From positions 1,510,001-1,574,000 of the forward strand of contig JAJNNQ010000003.1 of NCBI GenBank assembly GCA_027886175.1: a DNA stretch of 64,000 bases, written 5' to 3'. Below the pieces are notes generated by a model. It was not told where the DNA came from and did not search any database. It worked only from the letters and a program-made list of their open reading frames with translations. This stretch comes from Phylloscopus collybita (Eukaryota; Chordata; Aves; Passeriformes; Phylloscopidae). Numbering within the stretch: the stretch's first letter is position 1; each line of letters begins with the position of its first letter. Both the position numbers and the translations under genes were made by a program. This document shows, piece after piece, positions 36,135-46,161 of the stretch.

Positions 36135-36530
36135 GTCCTGGTGATGCTCCAGGGGCTGGAGCCAGGCTGGGAATGTTCACCTGGAGAGGAGGAATTCCAG
36201 GAACACCTCAGAGCCCCTCCAGGGCCTGAAGGGGCTCCAGGAGAGCTGGGGAGGGACAAGGGCTGGAGGGACAGGACACAGGGAATGGCTCCCAGAGCCA
36301 GAGAGAAATTGGGAATTCCTGAGCTGGATATTTCCATACTGGGATGGAATTCCTGGGCTGGAATTCCCAGAGCAGCTGTGGCTGCCCCTGGATCCCTGGC
36401 AGTGCCCAAGGCCAGGCTGGACACTGGGGCTGGGAGCACCTGGGACAGTGGGAGGTGTCCCTGCCCATGGGTGGGGTGGGAATTAAATGATCCTTAATTC
36501 CTTCCCACCCAAATCATTCCATTAATCTTT
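36135..36530 (+). mobile_element. CR1 LINE 3'-end copy, long form
   Basis: Forward long-form copy: CAGGGGCTGGAGCCAGGCTG, CTCAGAGCCCCTCCAGGGCC, GGAGAGCTGGGGAGGGACAA, GGGAATGGCTCCCAGAGCCA, GGCTGCCCCTGGATCCCTGG, and a 3' terminus CCCACCCAAATCATTCCATT. It is the same subfamily as 10945, 44497 and 50835. Confidence 0.92.
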
Positions 36531-36914
36531 AAAAAAATATCCAAGTAGATTTGAAGCTGATATTTGAGTGATTTTATTTTAGCAATCACAGCTGGTGTCA
36601 TTAAAGTTTTACTGTCCTACAAGTGAAGCAGAGAAATTTATGATCTCCCTAACAGGGGAATTTATGGTTTGTTTTTACAAATTAAAAGTCTTGAGATTGT
36701 CTGCAAATTTCGAGATGAGAAACAAATCTGATTTCTGTGCTCCATGAAGGTTCTGTGCTTTCCCTGTCATCTCTGTGGCATTTATTTGTGCTAAAGGAGA
36801 AGTCACTTAAGGGAATGGGGTTGTAAAAAACCATCATGGAATTGGCTATTGGACTTGAGTCAGTTGAAACACAAATTTATGGCTACTTATTGAAAAGCTG
36901 CTTCTAAAGGGCAA

Positions 36915-37670
36915 ATACACAGGGGTGTGTGAGAGACAAACAGGGGTGTGTGGGGAAAATAGACAGGGATGTATGGGGAATAAACAGGAAAACAGACAGG
37001 TTTATATGGGGAAATAAATAGGGGGTTATGGGGAAAATAAATAGGGAGGTATGGGAAGTATGGGGAAATAAATAGGGGTATATGGGGGAAATAAATGGGG
37101 GTGTATGGGGGAAATAAATGGGGGTGTATGGGGAAAATAAACAGGGATGTGGGGAATAAACAGGAAAACAGACAGGTTTATATGGGGAAATAAATGGGGG
37201 TGTATGGGAAATAAACAGGGATGTATGGGGAAAATAGACAGTGTTATATGGGGAATTTAAATAGGGGTATATGGGGAAAGTAAGTGGGGGTGTATGGGGA
37301 AAATAAATAGGGGTATATGGGGAAATACCTAGGGCTATATGGGGGAAATAAATGGGGATGTGTGGGGAAATTAAATAGGGATATATGGGGAAAATTGACA
37401 GGAATGTATGAGAAATAAACAGGGGTATATGGGGAAAATAAATAGGGGTTTATGGGAAAATAAATAGGGGTGTGTAGGGAAAATAGACAGGGATGTATGG
37501 GAAATAAACAGGAAAATAGACAGGTTTATATGGGGAAATAAATAGGGGGTTATGGGGAAAATAAATAGGGAGGTATGGGAAATAAACAGGGATGTATGGG
37601 GAAAATAGACAGGGTTATATGGGGAATTTAAATAGGGGTGTATGGGGAAAGTAAATGGGGGTATATGGAA
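36915..37670. repeat. 22-24 bp tandem array with higher-order repeats
   Basis: About 30 copies of a unit like GTATGGGGAAAATAAATAGG. A longer block containing GGAATAAACAGG, AAAACAGACAGGTTTATATG and the following AATAGGGGGTTATGG occurs around 36975-37050 and again at about 37500-37570, and in part near 37155-37195. The higher-order structure points to repeated unequal exchange or replication slippage. Minus-strand frames (HTSLFIFPI-like) are artefacts. Confidence 0.95.
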
Positions 37671-38520
37671 CAAAATTCCAGATCCATTTGCTCAAACCAG
37701 ACTCCCTGGTGTGGGGATTTTATTTGGGTAAAAATGAGGGGTCTGTGGATCTGGGCAGCGTGAAGGTGGCACAGGTGCTTCCAGAGGGGTTTTTTCCTGG
37801 GGATCTGTGGGATGAGCATGAGACTTCACTGGGAATTGCCCTGTTTGGGCTGGATAAGTTGGGAATTTCGAGGTGGGTGATATTTGAGTGGTGCTGGGCA
37901 GGCCACTGGAGTGAGTGACTTTATTCCATATCCCAGCTAAAGGCTGGGAAAGAAACAGAAACATAATTCCAAGCAAGGACCATTTCCCTAAAGTGCATTT
38001 CCTTTTCCCTGCAAGATGTTTGGGGGCAGCCAGGGGTGGCTGGAGCTGCTGTGCTGTTCCCCTGGTGGGATCAGTGCGTGGAGTGGGAATAAAGGGCTGG
38101 AAGTTCCTGACTCAGAGCATCCCACAGAGCCCAGGGTCCCTTGGGAGGGCTCTGTCCCAGGCCAGGGGGGAAGGAAGGAGCACTGGCCACTTTTGGAAGT
38201 GACAACACCAAGTGATCCCTGGAAAAACTTGGAGAGGCTCCAAGCTGCAGCCCTGCTGTCCTGCTCAGCTCATTTCCACTACACCACACTGATTTTTTTT
38301 TATTATTTTTTTTCCCCTTTATCCACAGCACAACCCCATTTTCCTGTCATTTCTCTGCTGCTGGGCCCTGGGCTGCAGCAGCAGCCAAAGCAGGAATTCT
38401 GGCTCTGCCTGTGTCAGTGTGTGTGGCTTTAGGGGTGGACAAATTGCTCTGGAGGAAACATCCGTGTGGGATCCCCAGTGGTGAGGCTGTGCCTCCAGCC
38501 CAGAGGTTATTTGGGATGGA

Positions 38521-38548
38521 GGAATGGGAGAGAGAGAGAGAGAGAGGC
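38521..38548. repeat. GA microsatellite
   Basis: About nine GA repeats following GGAATGG. Confidence 0.93.
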
Positions 38549-38569
38549 AGGCAGTAATTGCCTTTAAGA

Positions 38570-38825
38570 TCAGAGCACAAAGCATTACCTTGGATTTTTA
38601 CAAGGCCAGCGAGCAACAAAAGAGCAGTAATTTATGAGCTCAGCGTAAAAGAAGAGCATAATTGCATTAAAAATTAATGCTAATGAACACTAAAATGGGG
38701 AAGGTGGTTATGATGAAAGTTTGGATTCATCTTCCCCGGGTTGAATGATGGCTGGTGCCTTGATTAATGGCTTAATTTCTATCAATTAGCGGGGAGAAAT
38801 CTCCACTGAGACAAGGGTAAATTGA
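38570..38825. promoter_or_regulatory. Candidate conserved noncoding block
   Basis: Repeat-free AT-rich sequence with a dense cluster of homeodomain-like cores (CATAATTGCATTAAAAATTA, ATGCTAATGAAC, TTGATTAATGGCTTAATTTC, ATCAATTAGCGGGG). It is one of the best motif clusters in this intron; regulatory function is inferred. Confidence 0.4.
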
Positions 38826-39041
38826 GCATTGAGTTACAGCCCCGGCTCTGCCTGCCCAGGAAGGAGCTGGGGGGACAAACACGGGCTGGCCACAGATCCA
38901 GCAAAATTCCCTGTCCCCAGCTGTCCCCTCCCCTCCTCTGGCTGAGCCCAGGATGTTTTCAGAAATAGCCCCCCCAAAAAAAGCCCCAAAATGGGGGGTG
39001 CAGCAGTTAGCAGGGCTGTGGGGAGGGCAGGAAGGCAACCT

Positions 39042-40062
39042 GCACACAGGGAATTCCAGCAGGAATTTCACCTTCTTAAATTTAAAGTGCTTGAATTCAG
39101 TGTTCATAAACTGTGTTTTCTCTAAATGAAAGGTTCTGAAATTCAGAGCTCATTTGCTGAACTTTCCCCTCCTGTTTTCTGTCTTCTGCTGCATTTTGTG
39201 CCTGATGCTCCCAGGTTTTTAAAAGAAAAGCTGTTGGTGTCCAGATTTGGACACAGGGAATTCCAGCAGAAATTTCACCTTCTTAAATTCAAAGTGCTTG
39301 AATTCAGTGTTCAAAAACTGTATTTTCTCGAAGTGGAAGGTTCTGAAATTCAGAGTGAACTCTCTGAGCTTTCCCCTCCTGTTTTCTATCTTCTGCTGCA
39401 TTTTGTGCCTGATGCTCCCAGGTTTTTAAAAGAAAAGCTGTCGGTGTCCAGACCTGCACACAGGGAATTCCAGCAGAAATTTCACCTTCTTAAATTCAAA
39501 GTGCTTGAATTCAGTGTTCATAAACTGTTGTCTCTAAGTGGAAGGTTCTGAAATTCAGAGCTCATTTGCTGAACTTTCCCCTCTTGTCTTCTGCTGCATT
39601 TTGTGCCTGATGCTCCCAGGTTTTTAAAAGAAAAGCTGTTGGTGTCCAGATTTGGACACAGGGAATTCCAGCAGGAATTTCACCTTCTTCAATTCAGAAT
39701 TGTTGAATTCAGTGTTCATAAACTGTGTTTTCTCTAAGTGGAAGGTTCTGAAATTCAGAGCTCATTTGCTGAACTTTCCCCTCCTGTCTTCTGCTGCATT
39801 TTGTGCCTGATGCTCCCAGGGTTTTAAAAGAAAAGCTGTCGGTGTCCAGACCTGCACACAGGGAATTCCAGCAGAAATTTCACCTTCTTAAATTCAAAGT
39901 GCTTGAATTCAGTGTTCAAAAACTGTATTTTCTCGAAGTGGAAGGTTCTGAAATTCAGAACTCGCTTGCTGAACTTTCCCCTCCTGTTTTCTGTCTTCTG
40001 CTGCATTTTGTGCCTGATGCTCCCAGGTTTTTAAAAGAAAAGCTGTTGGTGTCCAGACTTGG
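39042..40062. repeat. About 200-bp tandem repeat, 5 copies
   Basis: Copies start near 39044, 39251, 39457, 39656 and 39855 at CACAGGGAATTCCAGCAG. Spacings are roughly 207, 206, 199 and 199 bp. Shared blocks include AAAGTGCTTGAATTCAGTGT, GCTGAACTTTCCCCTCCTGT and GCCTGATGCTCCCAGGTTTT. Copies 1, 2 and 4 share the GTTGGTGTCCAGATTTGG-type end while copies 3 and 5 follow the TCGGTGTCCAGACCTGC type. Both strands show spurious open frames of 60-141 codons. Confidence 0.96.
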
Positions 40063-40067
40063 TTTAA

Positions 40068-40520
40068 AAATCTTATAAAAAAATAAAAATCTTATAAAAT
40101 TTTTATAAAAATTAGGTTATTATCACTATAATGTATCAAAATAGCAAACTTAGTCTGGTACTCTCTGTAGTATTCTCTCCACAGTAAGTACCACAGTGCT
40201 CACAAAATGCTCTTTTTATTATCTTTTAATAATACAATTTTTCCTCACTTCCACAAGATTTTAAAACAAGCCTGGACAAAGTTTTTCTTGTTAATTTGCA
40301 TTTTTTTCCAACTTAATCTGTAAATCCCGTGTGCTCCCTATAGAGAATAAACACTGGGGTACTCTCACCTTGCTACTTCGATACACTCAGTTGTATTTTT
40401 CAAGTGCTTGCAATGAAGTTGAGAGCAGAGAAAATGAACAGGCAAAGCTTCCTCTGCCCAGTTTCTCGTTTTTTGGGGTTTGTTTGTTTGTTCCTGTGAG
40501 TCTGGCTGGGAAAAGTTCCT
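40068..40520. other. Unclassified AT-rich segment between two arrays
   Basis: After the 200-bp array comes AT-rich sequence with repeated AAAATCTTATAAA words, then GTACTCTCTGTAGTATTCTC and GAGAATAAACACTGGGGTAC. The AATAAA context could be a retroviral R/U5 fragment, but I could not recognise a family or borders. Confidence 0.35.
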
Positions 40521-40629
40521 TCCCTGGAAATCCCAAGAGCTGGGAAAGCCAGCGGCCCAGTCAGAGCTCAGGGATTGGGAATGGGAAACCTTATCCTGGA
40601 TGAGGGGAGGGAGGCTGATCCCGAAATCT

Positions 40630-41700
40630 GGGATGGATCCTGCAGGGGTGGAGCTGCAGGGGTGGATCCTGCAGGGCTGGAGCTGCAGGGGTGGATCCTG
40701 CAGGGATGGATCCTGCAGGGCTGGAGCTGCAGGGGTGGATCCTGCAGGGATGGAGCTGCAGGGATGATTCCTGCAGGGATGGATCCTGCAGGGGTGGATC
40801 CTGCAGGGGTGGATCCTGCAGGGATGGAGCTGCAGGGATGGATCCTGCAGGGATGGATCCTGCAGGGGTGGATCCTGCAGGGATGGAGCTGCAGGGATGG
40901 ATCCTGCAGGGATGGAGCTGCAGGGATGGATCCTGCAGGGGTGGATCCTGCAGGGATGGAGCTGCAGGGATGGATCCTGCAGGGGTGGATCCTGCAGGGA
41001 TGGAGCTGCAGGGATGGATCCTGCAGGGGTGGATCCTGCAAGGATGGATCCTGCAGGGATGGATCCTGCAGGGGTGGAGCTGCAGGGATGGATCCTGCAG
41101 GGATGGATCCTGCAGGGGTGGATCCTGCAGGGATGGAGCTGCAGGGATGGATCCTGCAGGGATGGAGCTGCAGGGATGGATCCTGCAGGGGTGGATCCTG
41201 CAGGGGTGGATCCTGCAGGGGTGGATCCTGCAGGGATGGAGCTGCAGGGATGGATCCTGCAGGGATGGAGCTGCAGGGATGGATCCTGCAGGGGTGGATC
41301 CTGCAGGGATGGATCCTGCAGGGATGGAGCTGCAGGGATGGATCCTGCAGGGCTGGATCCTGCAGGGCTGGATCCTGCAGGGATGGAGCTGCAGGGATGG
41401 ATCTTGCAGGGCTGGAGCTGCAGGGATGGATCCTGCAGGGATGGAGCTGCAGGGATGGATCCTGCAGGGATGGATCCTGCAGGGAGGGATCCTGCAGGGA
41501 TGGATCCTGCAGGGATGGATCCTGCAGGGCTGGAGCTGCAGGGATGGATCCTGCAGGGCTGGATCCTGCAGGGAGGGATCCTGCAGGGAGGGATCCTGCA
41601 GGGATGGATCCTGCAGGGATGGAGCTGCAGGGATGGATCCTGCAGGGCTGGAGCTGCAGGGATGGATCCTGCAGGGCTGGAGCTGCAGTGATGGATCCTT
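40630..41700. repeat. G-rich 14/15-bp minisatellite, about 73 units
   Basis: Two unit types alternate irregularly: GGATCCTGCAGGGAT (15 bp) and GGAGCTGCAGGGAT (14 bp), each with CTGCAG and often GGATCC. Every 14-mer shifts the frame, which leaves long stop-free frames on both strands (up to 641 codons when the next array is included, reading like MDPAGMELQGWILQG). No start context, homology or codon bias supports a gene. The G-rich strand is the RSRC1 coding strand. Confidence 0.97.
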
Positions 41701-41704
41701 CAGG

Positions 41705-41990
41705 GGTGCTGCTGCAGCGGTGCCGCTCTCGGAGCATCCTCGGGCTCGCAGCCGCGGCTCCAGCGCTGTTGAGCGAGGCGGTGCCTCCCTCTAACGGCAG
41801 CGGAGCCCGGCCGGGAAACGGGATCGGCTGCGGGAGATCCCGGGGAATGTCCCGGGGTAGCCCCGCTCCCGCCTGGGCAGAGCAGGAGGGACTCGGAGTG
41901 CCCGGAGTGCTGCGTTCGGAGCCGGCGGGGATGGGACATTCCTGGGCTGATTCCCGCTGGATTGGCTCCGGCTGGTGGGAGGTCTCACCT
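41705..41990. promoter_or_regulatory. Isolated CpG-rich island between two minisatellites
   Basis: About 285 bp of GC-rich, CpG-dense unique sequence (TGCCGCTCTCGGAGCATCCT, GCTCGCAGCCGCGGCTCCAG, AGCCCGGCCGGGAAACGGGA, GAGATCCCGGGGAATG) deep inside an intron. CpG density of this kind in a bird genome usually means an unmethylated orphan CpG island or promoter, but no transcript or first exon is recognisable here. Confidence 0.55.
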
Positions 41991-42380
41991 CTGGAGTGGC
42001 CACTGAGGCTCCAGAGAGGATCTCCAGGGATGTTCTCCAGGGAGGATCTCCAGGGGGGATCTCCAGGGAGGTTCTCCTGGGGGGATCTCCAGGGAGGATC
42101 TCCAGGGATGTTCTCCAGGGAGGTTCTCCAGAGAGGATCTCCAGGGAGGATCTCCAGGGGGGATCTCCAGGGAGGGTCTCCAGGGAGGTTCTCCAGGAGA
42201 GATCTCCAGGGATGTTCTCCAGAGAGGATCTCCAGGGAGGATCTCCAGGAGAGATCTCCAGGGAGGATCTCCAGGAATGTTCTCCAGAGAGGATCTCCAG
42301 GGAGGATCTCCAAGGGAGATCTCCAGGAGAGATCTCCAGAGAGGATCTCCAGGGAGGATCTCCAGGGGGGATCTCCAGGC
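41991..42380. repeat. 12/13-bp minisatellite (GGATCTCCAGGGA / GGTTCTCCAGGGA)
   Basis: About 30 units of GGATCTCCAGGG and GGTTCTCCAGGG with 1-bp variants. Its left edge is CTGGAGTGGCCACTGAGG followed by CTCCAG (41991-42014), the same 24 bp found at the left edge of the array at 46739. The right edge is CAGGCAGCTCCCCCTGG. Open frames across it are artefacts. Confidence 0.95.
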
Positions 42381-44393
42381 AGCTCCCCCTGGCCTTGGAA
42401 TTCCAGCACTTGTACTGGGAAGGGTCTCAGTTCTCAGGGGTACAGCGGGATCAGGGTCAGGACAACTGATCCTCTGCTGATCCAAACAGGAAGGAGCTGA
42501 GGCAGGAAAATTCCCTGGAAAGCCGAGCCCCAGGGCTGCTGGAGTGCAGGGGTGACACAGGCACAGTGAGCCCCCCCTGTCCTGCTGGGGTTTTCCTCCT
42601 TTCCCCAGTGCAGAGTCCAGGATCTCCCACAGCCAGGGAGGTTTTGGTGTCACCCACTGCAAATTATCCAGGGGAAACTTCGTTTTCCTTTCATTTGTCA
42701 GTTTGTGCAGCTTGAGTAAAACTGGGCTCAGTTAAAAACCATGGGATGTGTGAAAAGCCATGGTTTTAAATGTAAAGAAAAATGAAATTTAATTTAACAG
42801 CCCAGCTCTGTTGGAAAGCACACAGCTCTCTAAGGCAGCTGGATAAAAATATCACTTCCAATAACCCCAGATAAAATGGGATCAAAGGGGAAATGTTTTC
42901 TGCTGGGGTTGTTTGTTTAGGCTGAGATCTGGGGGTGTTTCCTTCTTTTAATCCTCGACTCAAAAGAACAAGAAAAAATAGCAGCTTTTTTTCCCTGTAT
43001 TTCAAAGCTTTTTTATGTAAAATGTGTTATATTTTTAAATTAAATTAACCCCTTAAATCTAATTAGTAATATAGGAAGAAACAGATTCTGAGGAGTATTT
43101 GAGGTTTATTGTCATTGCTTTGATTCTGGAGTTAGACCTGCTTGAAAAAATCTCTTTAAGTTCATGTTCATGGTCAGGATTATGGAAAAGCAATGAATCC
43201 GTGAAAATTTGCACTCAGAGATTATCCAAGAAATATTTAAAACATGTTTTTGTTTCATGGGCCATTCACAGGATATTGTTGGTCATTTGATGCTTCTATT
43301 TCAGTGATTCTAAAACTCTTAGTGGAATAAATTTTGTCCTTAAGGAAAAAAAAAATGGGAATATTTTAGGCACAGCTCGCAGGGAAGTTTTCCTTTCACC
43401 TGATTTGTAGAATCTTAGAATTCTCTCTTTCTTTTATTTTTTATCTGATTCTCTGCTGCCTCTAAGGATTGTGTGGGTGGTGGTTTTGGGGTGGCATCAG
43501 AAGAATTCCAGCAGGTTTTAGTTCTCAGGTGACATCCCAGCCTAATTCCATAGGAATTCCCAGCCATGAAGCTGGGTGTGTGTATTTATGTATGGGAGGA
43601 TAGAAACAGATAGAGAATTGTAAAATACTGAATTATCCCTGAAGGATGATGATGCTGTTCCCAGTTAAGCTGGGAAAGCTCCCCCCTGCCAAGGTGACAG
43701 GGCTGGAAATTGTGCCTGCTGCTGGAATCACCTTTTTATTAAAACCCAGCCCTAACCCCAGATTCAGTCCCCTTTTTTTTCCCCTCTAACAGGGTAAAAG
43801 GACTCACCCTGCACTGAGTTAGTATTGATTGATTTTTTTTTTTTTTTGTCTGAAGCCTCAGAGCTTTCTGACTCCATTATTTTTGATTTTCCTATGAAAT
43901 GCACATCCCTGCCCCTGACAGCTGACAAACAACAGCTGGAAGTCGTTTTATCTCCCAATAATGTGTTTGTCAAAACTCCCCTGCACTAATGGGCTCTGCT
44001 TCCTCTGCTCCATTTTCCCCCTTAATGTCCCTGATGTCATCAGCAGCATTTAGTGATTCCTGCCCCTTCCCTAATTTGTCATTCCCATCAGTTTCTGCAG
44101 GATCCAGGAGGGCTCCTGGAGCTGCCTGGGATCCTGAGAAACTGGAGTTGAGCTGTGGGTTTGAAATCTCCTTTTCCTGCCTTTCTGTGCCTGGCTTTAA
44201 TCAGGATCCTTTATTTCCCCTCAGGCCAGGTGTATCCAAAACTTCAGTGAATTCTGATCCCCTCTCCCCAGCAGGCATTGGGGTGTTTTGATTTATCCCA
44301 AAAAAAAAAAATCCTTAGGAATCTGTTTGAAGGGAGAAGGTTTCAGCACCAAGGCAGCAGGACTTGCAAACACAAGCTTAAACGTAGCAAATT

Positions 44394-44412
44394 CTTTTTT
44401 TTTTTTTTTTTT
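44394..44412. repeat. Poly-T homopolymer
   Basis: A run of about 19 T followed by a pyrimidine-rich stretch; simple sequence. Confidence 0.9.
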
Positions 44413-44496
44413 CCTTTTCCTTCCAAATCCCCCCCAAAAAAATCAGGCTTGAGGTTGTATTTATGGACTTGGCTGTAGTGCAGCTCCTGTCAGTTT

Positions 44497-44870
44497 AGAA
44501 TTATGGAATGGTTTGGGTTGGAAGGACCTTAAATCCCATCCAGGGACAGGGCAGGGACACCTCCCACTGCCCCAGGTGCTCCAAGCCCTGCCCAACCTGG
44601 CCTTGGGCACTGCCAGGGATCCAGGGGCAGCCACAGCTGCTCTGGGAATCCCAGCCCAGCCCTTCCCAGGGAACAATTCCTGCCCAAAATCCCACCCAGC
44701 CCTGCCCTCTCTCCATGTGAAGCCATTCCCTGTGTCCTGTCCCTCCAGTCCTTGTCCCTCTCCAGCTCTCCTGGAGCCCCCTTCAGACCCTGGCAGGGCT
44801 CTGAGCTCTCCCTGGATCCTTCCCTTCCCCAGTTATCCCACAGATCCTTAGGGCAGTGCTTGGAACGTTC
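44497..44870 (-). mobile_element. CR1 LINE 3'-end copy, long form
   Basis: Reversed long-form copy, from the 3' terminus TTATGGAATGGTTTGGGTTG through GGGACACCTCCCACTGCC, GGGATCCAGGGGCAGCCACA, CCTTGTCCCTCTCCAGCTCT to GGGCTCTGAGCTCTCCCTGG. It lies about 190 bp from the next RSRC1 exon. Confidence 0.92.
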
Positions 44871-45000
44871 CCAGTGGCCTCCCAGTGATGTTTGCACTCA
44901 GAGCTTTCAGATTTTTGGGCTGCATCGCACCAGCGCTTTCTCCTGCTGCATCCCAAAATCTCCTCCAGGCATGGCTGGCACAGGGCCTGGATCCCAGGGT

Positions 45001-45050
45001 CCACTGATCCCACCAATCCCACCAATCCCACCAATCCCACCAATCCCACC
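45001..45050. repeat. 10-bp tandem repeat in the acceptor region of an RSRC1 exon
   Basis: Four to five copies of ATCCCACCAA lie directly before CCTTCCCTGTGCAG. The repeat occupies the region where the branch point would normally be. The unit CCAAT does not fit the yUnAy branch consensus; the nearest fit is CTGAT at 45004-45008 (A 56 nt before the exon). Confidence 0.93.
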
Positions 45051-45062
45051 TTCCCTGTGCAG

Positions 45063-45169
45063 ACCAAGCCACCCTCCTTGACCAAGTGAAGAGAGTGAAG
45101 GAAATCGAAGCCATCGAAAGCGACGCCTTCATCCCACAGACCTTCAGGTCGAGCAAAGAAGTCAAAAAG
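45063..45169 (+). CDS. RSRC1: RSRC1 internal exon
   Basis: This 107-nt exon completes the split Asp codon and encodes 36 residues beginning [20 protein letters not shown] and ending [11 protein letters not shown] (phase 1 to 0). The human counterpart reads [20 protein letters not shown] and [11 protein letters not shown], so the identity is very high. It lies in the coiled-coil C-terminal half that follows the RS region. The acceptor is CCTTCCCTGTGCAG and the donor AAG|GTACAT, weaker than the GTGAGT donors of the other exons. Its upstream region is built of a decamer repeat. Confidence 0.97.
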
Positions 45170-46014
45170 GTACATTTTCCTTCCAAGAGGGACCTTTTCC
45201 TTCCAGAAGGGACATTTCCAATCCCTTTCTTGCTGGGTTACCGTCCCAGAGCCAGGAGGAAGCTGCCCTGTTAAGGATTTTCCATCAGTGAAAGAGCAGC
45301 ACCAACGTTGACGACCTTAAATCCACCTGAAGTCCCACCAAGGACTCCCTGATGGTCTCAGGGTGGGTTCAGGGACTTGAAATGTGGCAGAATTTAAGGA
45401 AATCACCTGCTTTGATGACTTTTTTTTTTAGGAGAAGCAGAAGAATTAAAATCCCAAAGTAATCAGACATTTACTTTGTAATTAAAGTGGAGATGATTTT
45501 AGTGCTGCTTTAACTAAAGCCAGATTTTAAGTCTGTATTTATTTAATGTATTTAATTCTGTATTTATTCCCTGAAAAGAAGCAGCTTGGCTTTCAGTCAG
45601 CTTTCCAGAAACCCAGCAGGAGACATCCAGATCCCAGAATTTACCTGAATTTTGGCCACCAGGTGTTGTAGGGAGCTGGTTTGGGATGTGTTTCTCCACC
45701 TGGCAGTGAATGTTTGGAATGATCTCTGCTTGTTTCCAATTTCTTGCCTTTCCAGAAATCTCCAACAAGCTGATGCAGCTTCTTCAGGAAGTGATCCAAA
45801 ATCCCAGAGGGGCAGTTTTCCAAGCTCTCTCCCTGAACCCTTTTTTTGGTCACTTCATGTTCTTTGTCCAGCGTGTCCTGTTGAGGATGCTGCTGAGTGT
45901 TTCCATGAGGGTCCTTTCAGGGAATTCAGCCAAGTGCTGGCTTAAATTGCTGCCACCTTTGGGGATTTTGGCATAGAACACTCCAACTTTGTGTGTTTGG
46001 TTCTTTTTTCTCAG
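45170..46014 (+). other. RSRC1: RSRC1 short intron (845 bp)
   Basis: GTACAT donor and TTTTTTCTCAG acceptor. There is no repeat and no recognisable element inside apart from a T-run near 45420. Confidence 0.9.
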
Positions 46015-46161
46015 TCCACAGAACCTCCTGAGCTCCAGCACGAGCCTGTGAACGTGGGAGCAGGAGCCCCTGAGGCAGCTGCTCCTGAGAAGGAGCCTCC
46101 AGCTGCCAACATCCCCACTGCCATCAAATACCAGGATGACAACTCCTTAGCACATCCAAAT
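46015..46161 (+). CDS. RSRC1: RSRC1 internal exon
   Basis: A 147-nt exon encoding 49 residues, phase 0 to 0. Its first 30 residues (STEPPELQHEPVNVGAGAPE and on) are Pro/Ala/Glu-rich and poorly conserved, as this linker is in other species. The last part, IPTAIKYQDDNSLAHPN, is identical to my recollection of human RSRC1. The exon is two codons shorter than the human segment. Splice sites are TTTTCTCAG and AAT|GTGAGT. Skipping would keep the frame but remove the conserved IPTAIKYQDD motif. Confidence 0.96.

Larger units (their letters stand above)
30624..45062 (+). other. RSRC1: RSRC1 large intron (14.4 kb)
   Basis: Between the GTGAGG donor and the CCTGTGCAG acceptor there is no further recognisable exon. 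The intron contains CR1 fragments, an LTR-like segment, four large tandem arrays and an internal CpG-rich island. Unannotated parts such as 42400-44490 show only AT-rich unique sequence and homopolymers. Confidence 0.9.

Noticed and set aside
36915..37670. CRISPR-like regular repeat array
   Set aside because: Units are contiguous with no unique spacers, and the genome is avian; the same applies to all other arrays here.
39126..40078. Repeated frames (for example 141 codons) in the 200-bp array
   Set aside because: The same peptide recurs because the DNA repeats; both strands are open and no family is recognised.
40068..40520. Second LTR candidate with GAGAATAAACACTGGGG
   Set aside because: Only the AATAAA context suggests it; no borders, duplication or related copy in the window.
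40568..42500. Open frames of 613 and 641 codons on opposite strands
   Set aside because: They consist almost entirely of two minisatellites whose units lack stop codons. Composition is fully explained by the repeats and no known protein resembles them.
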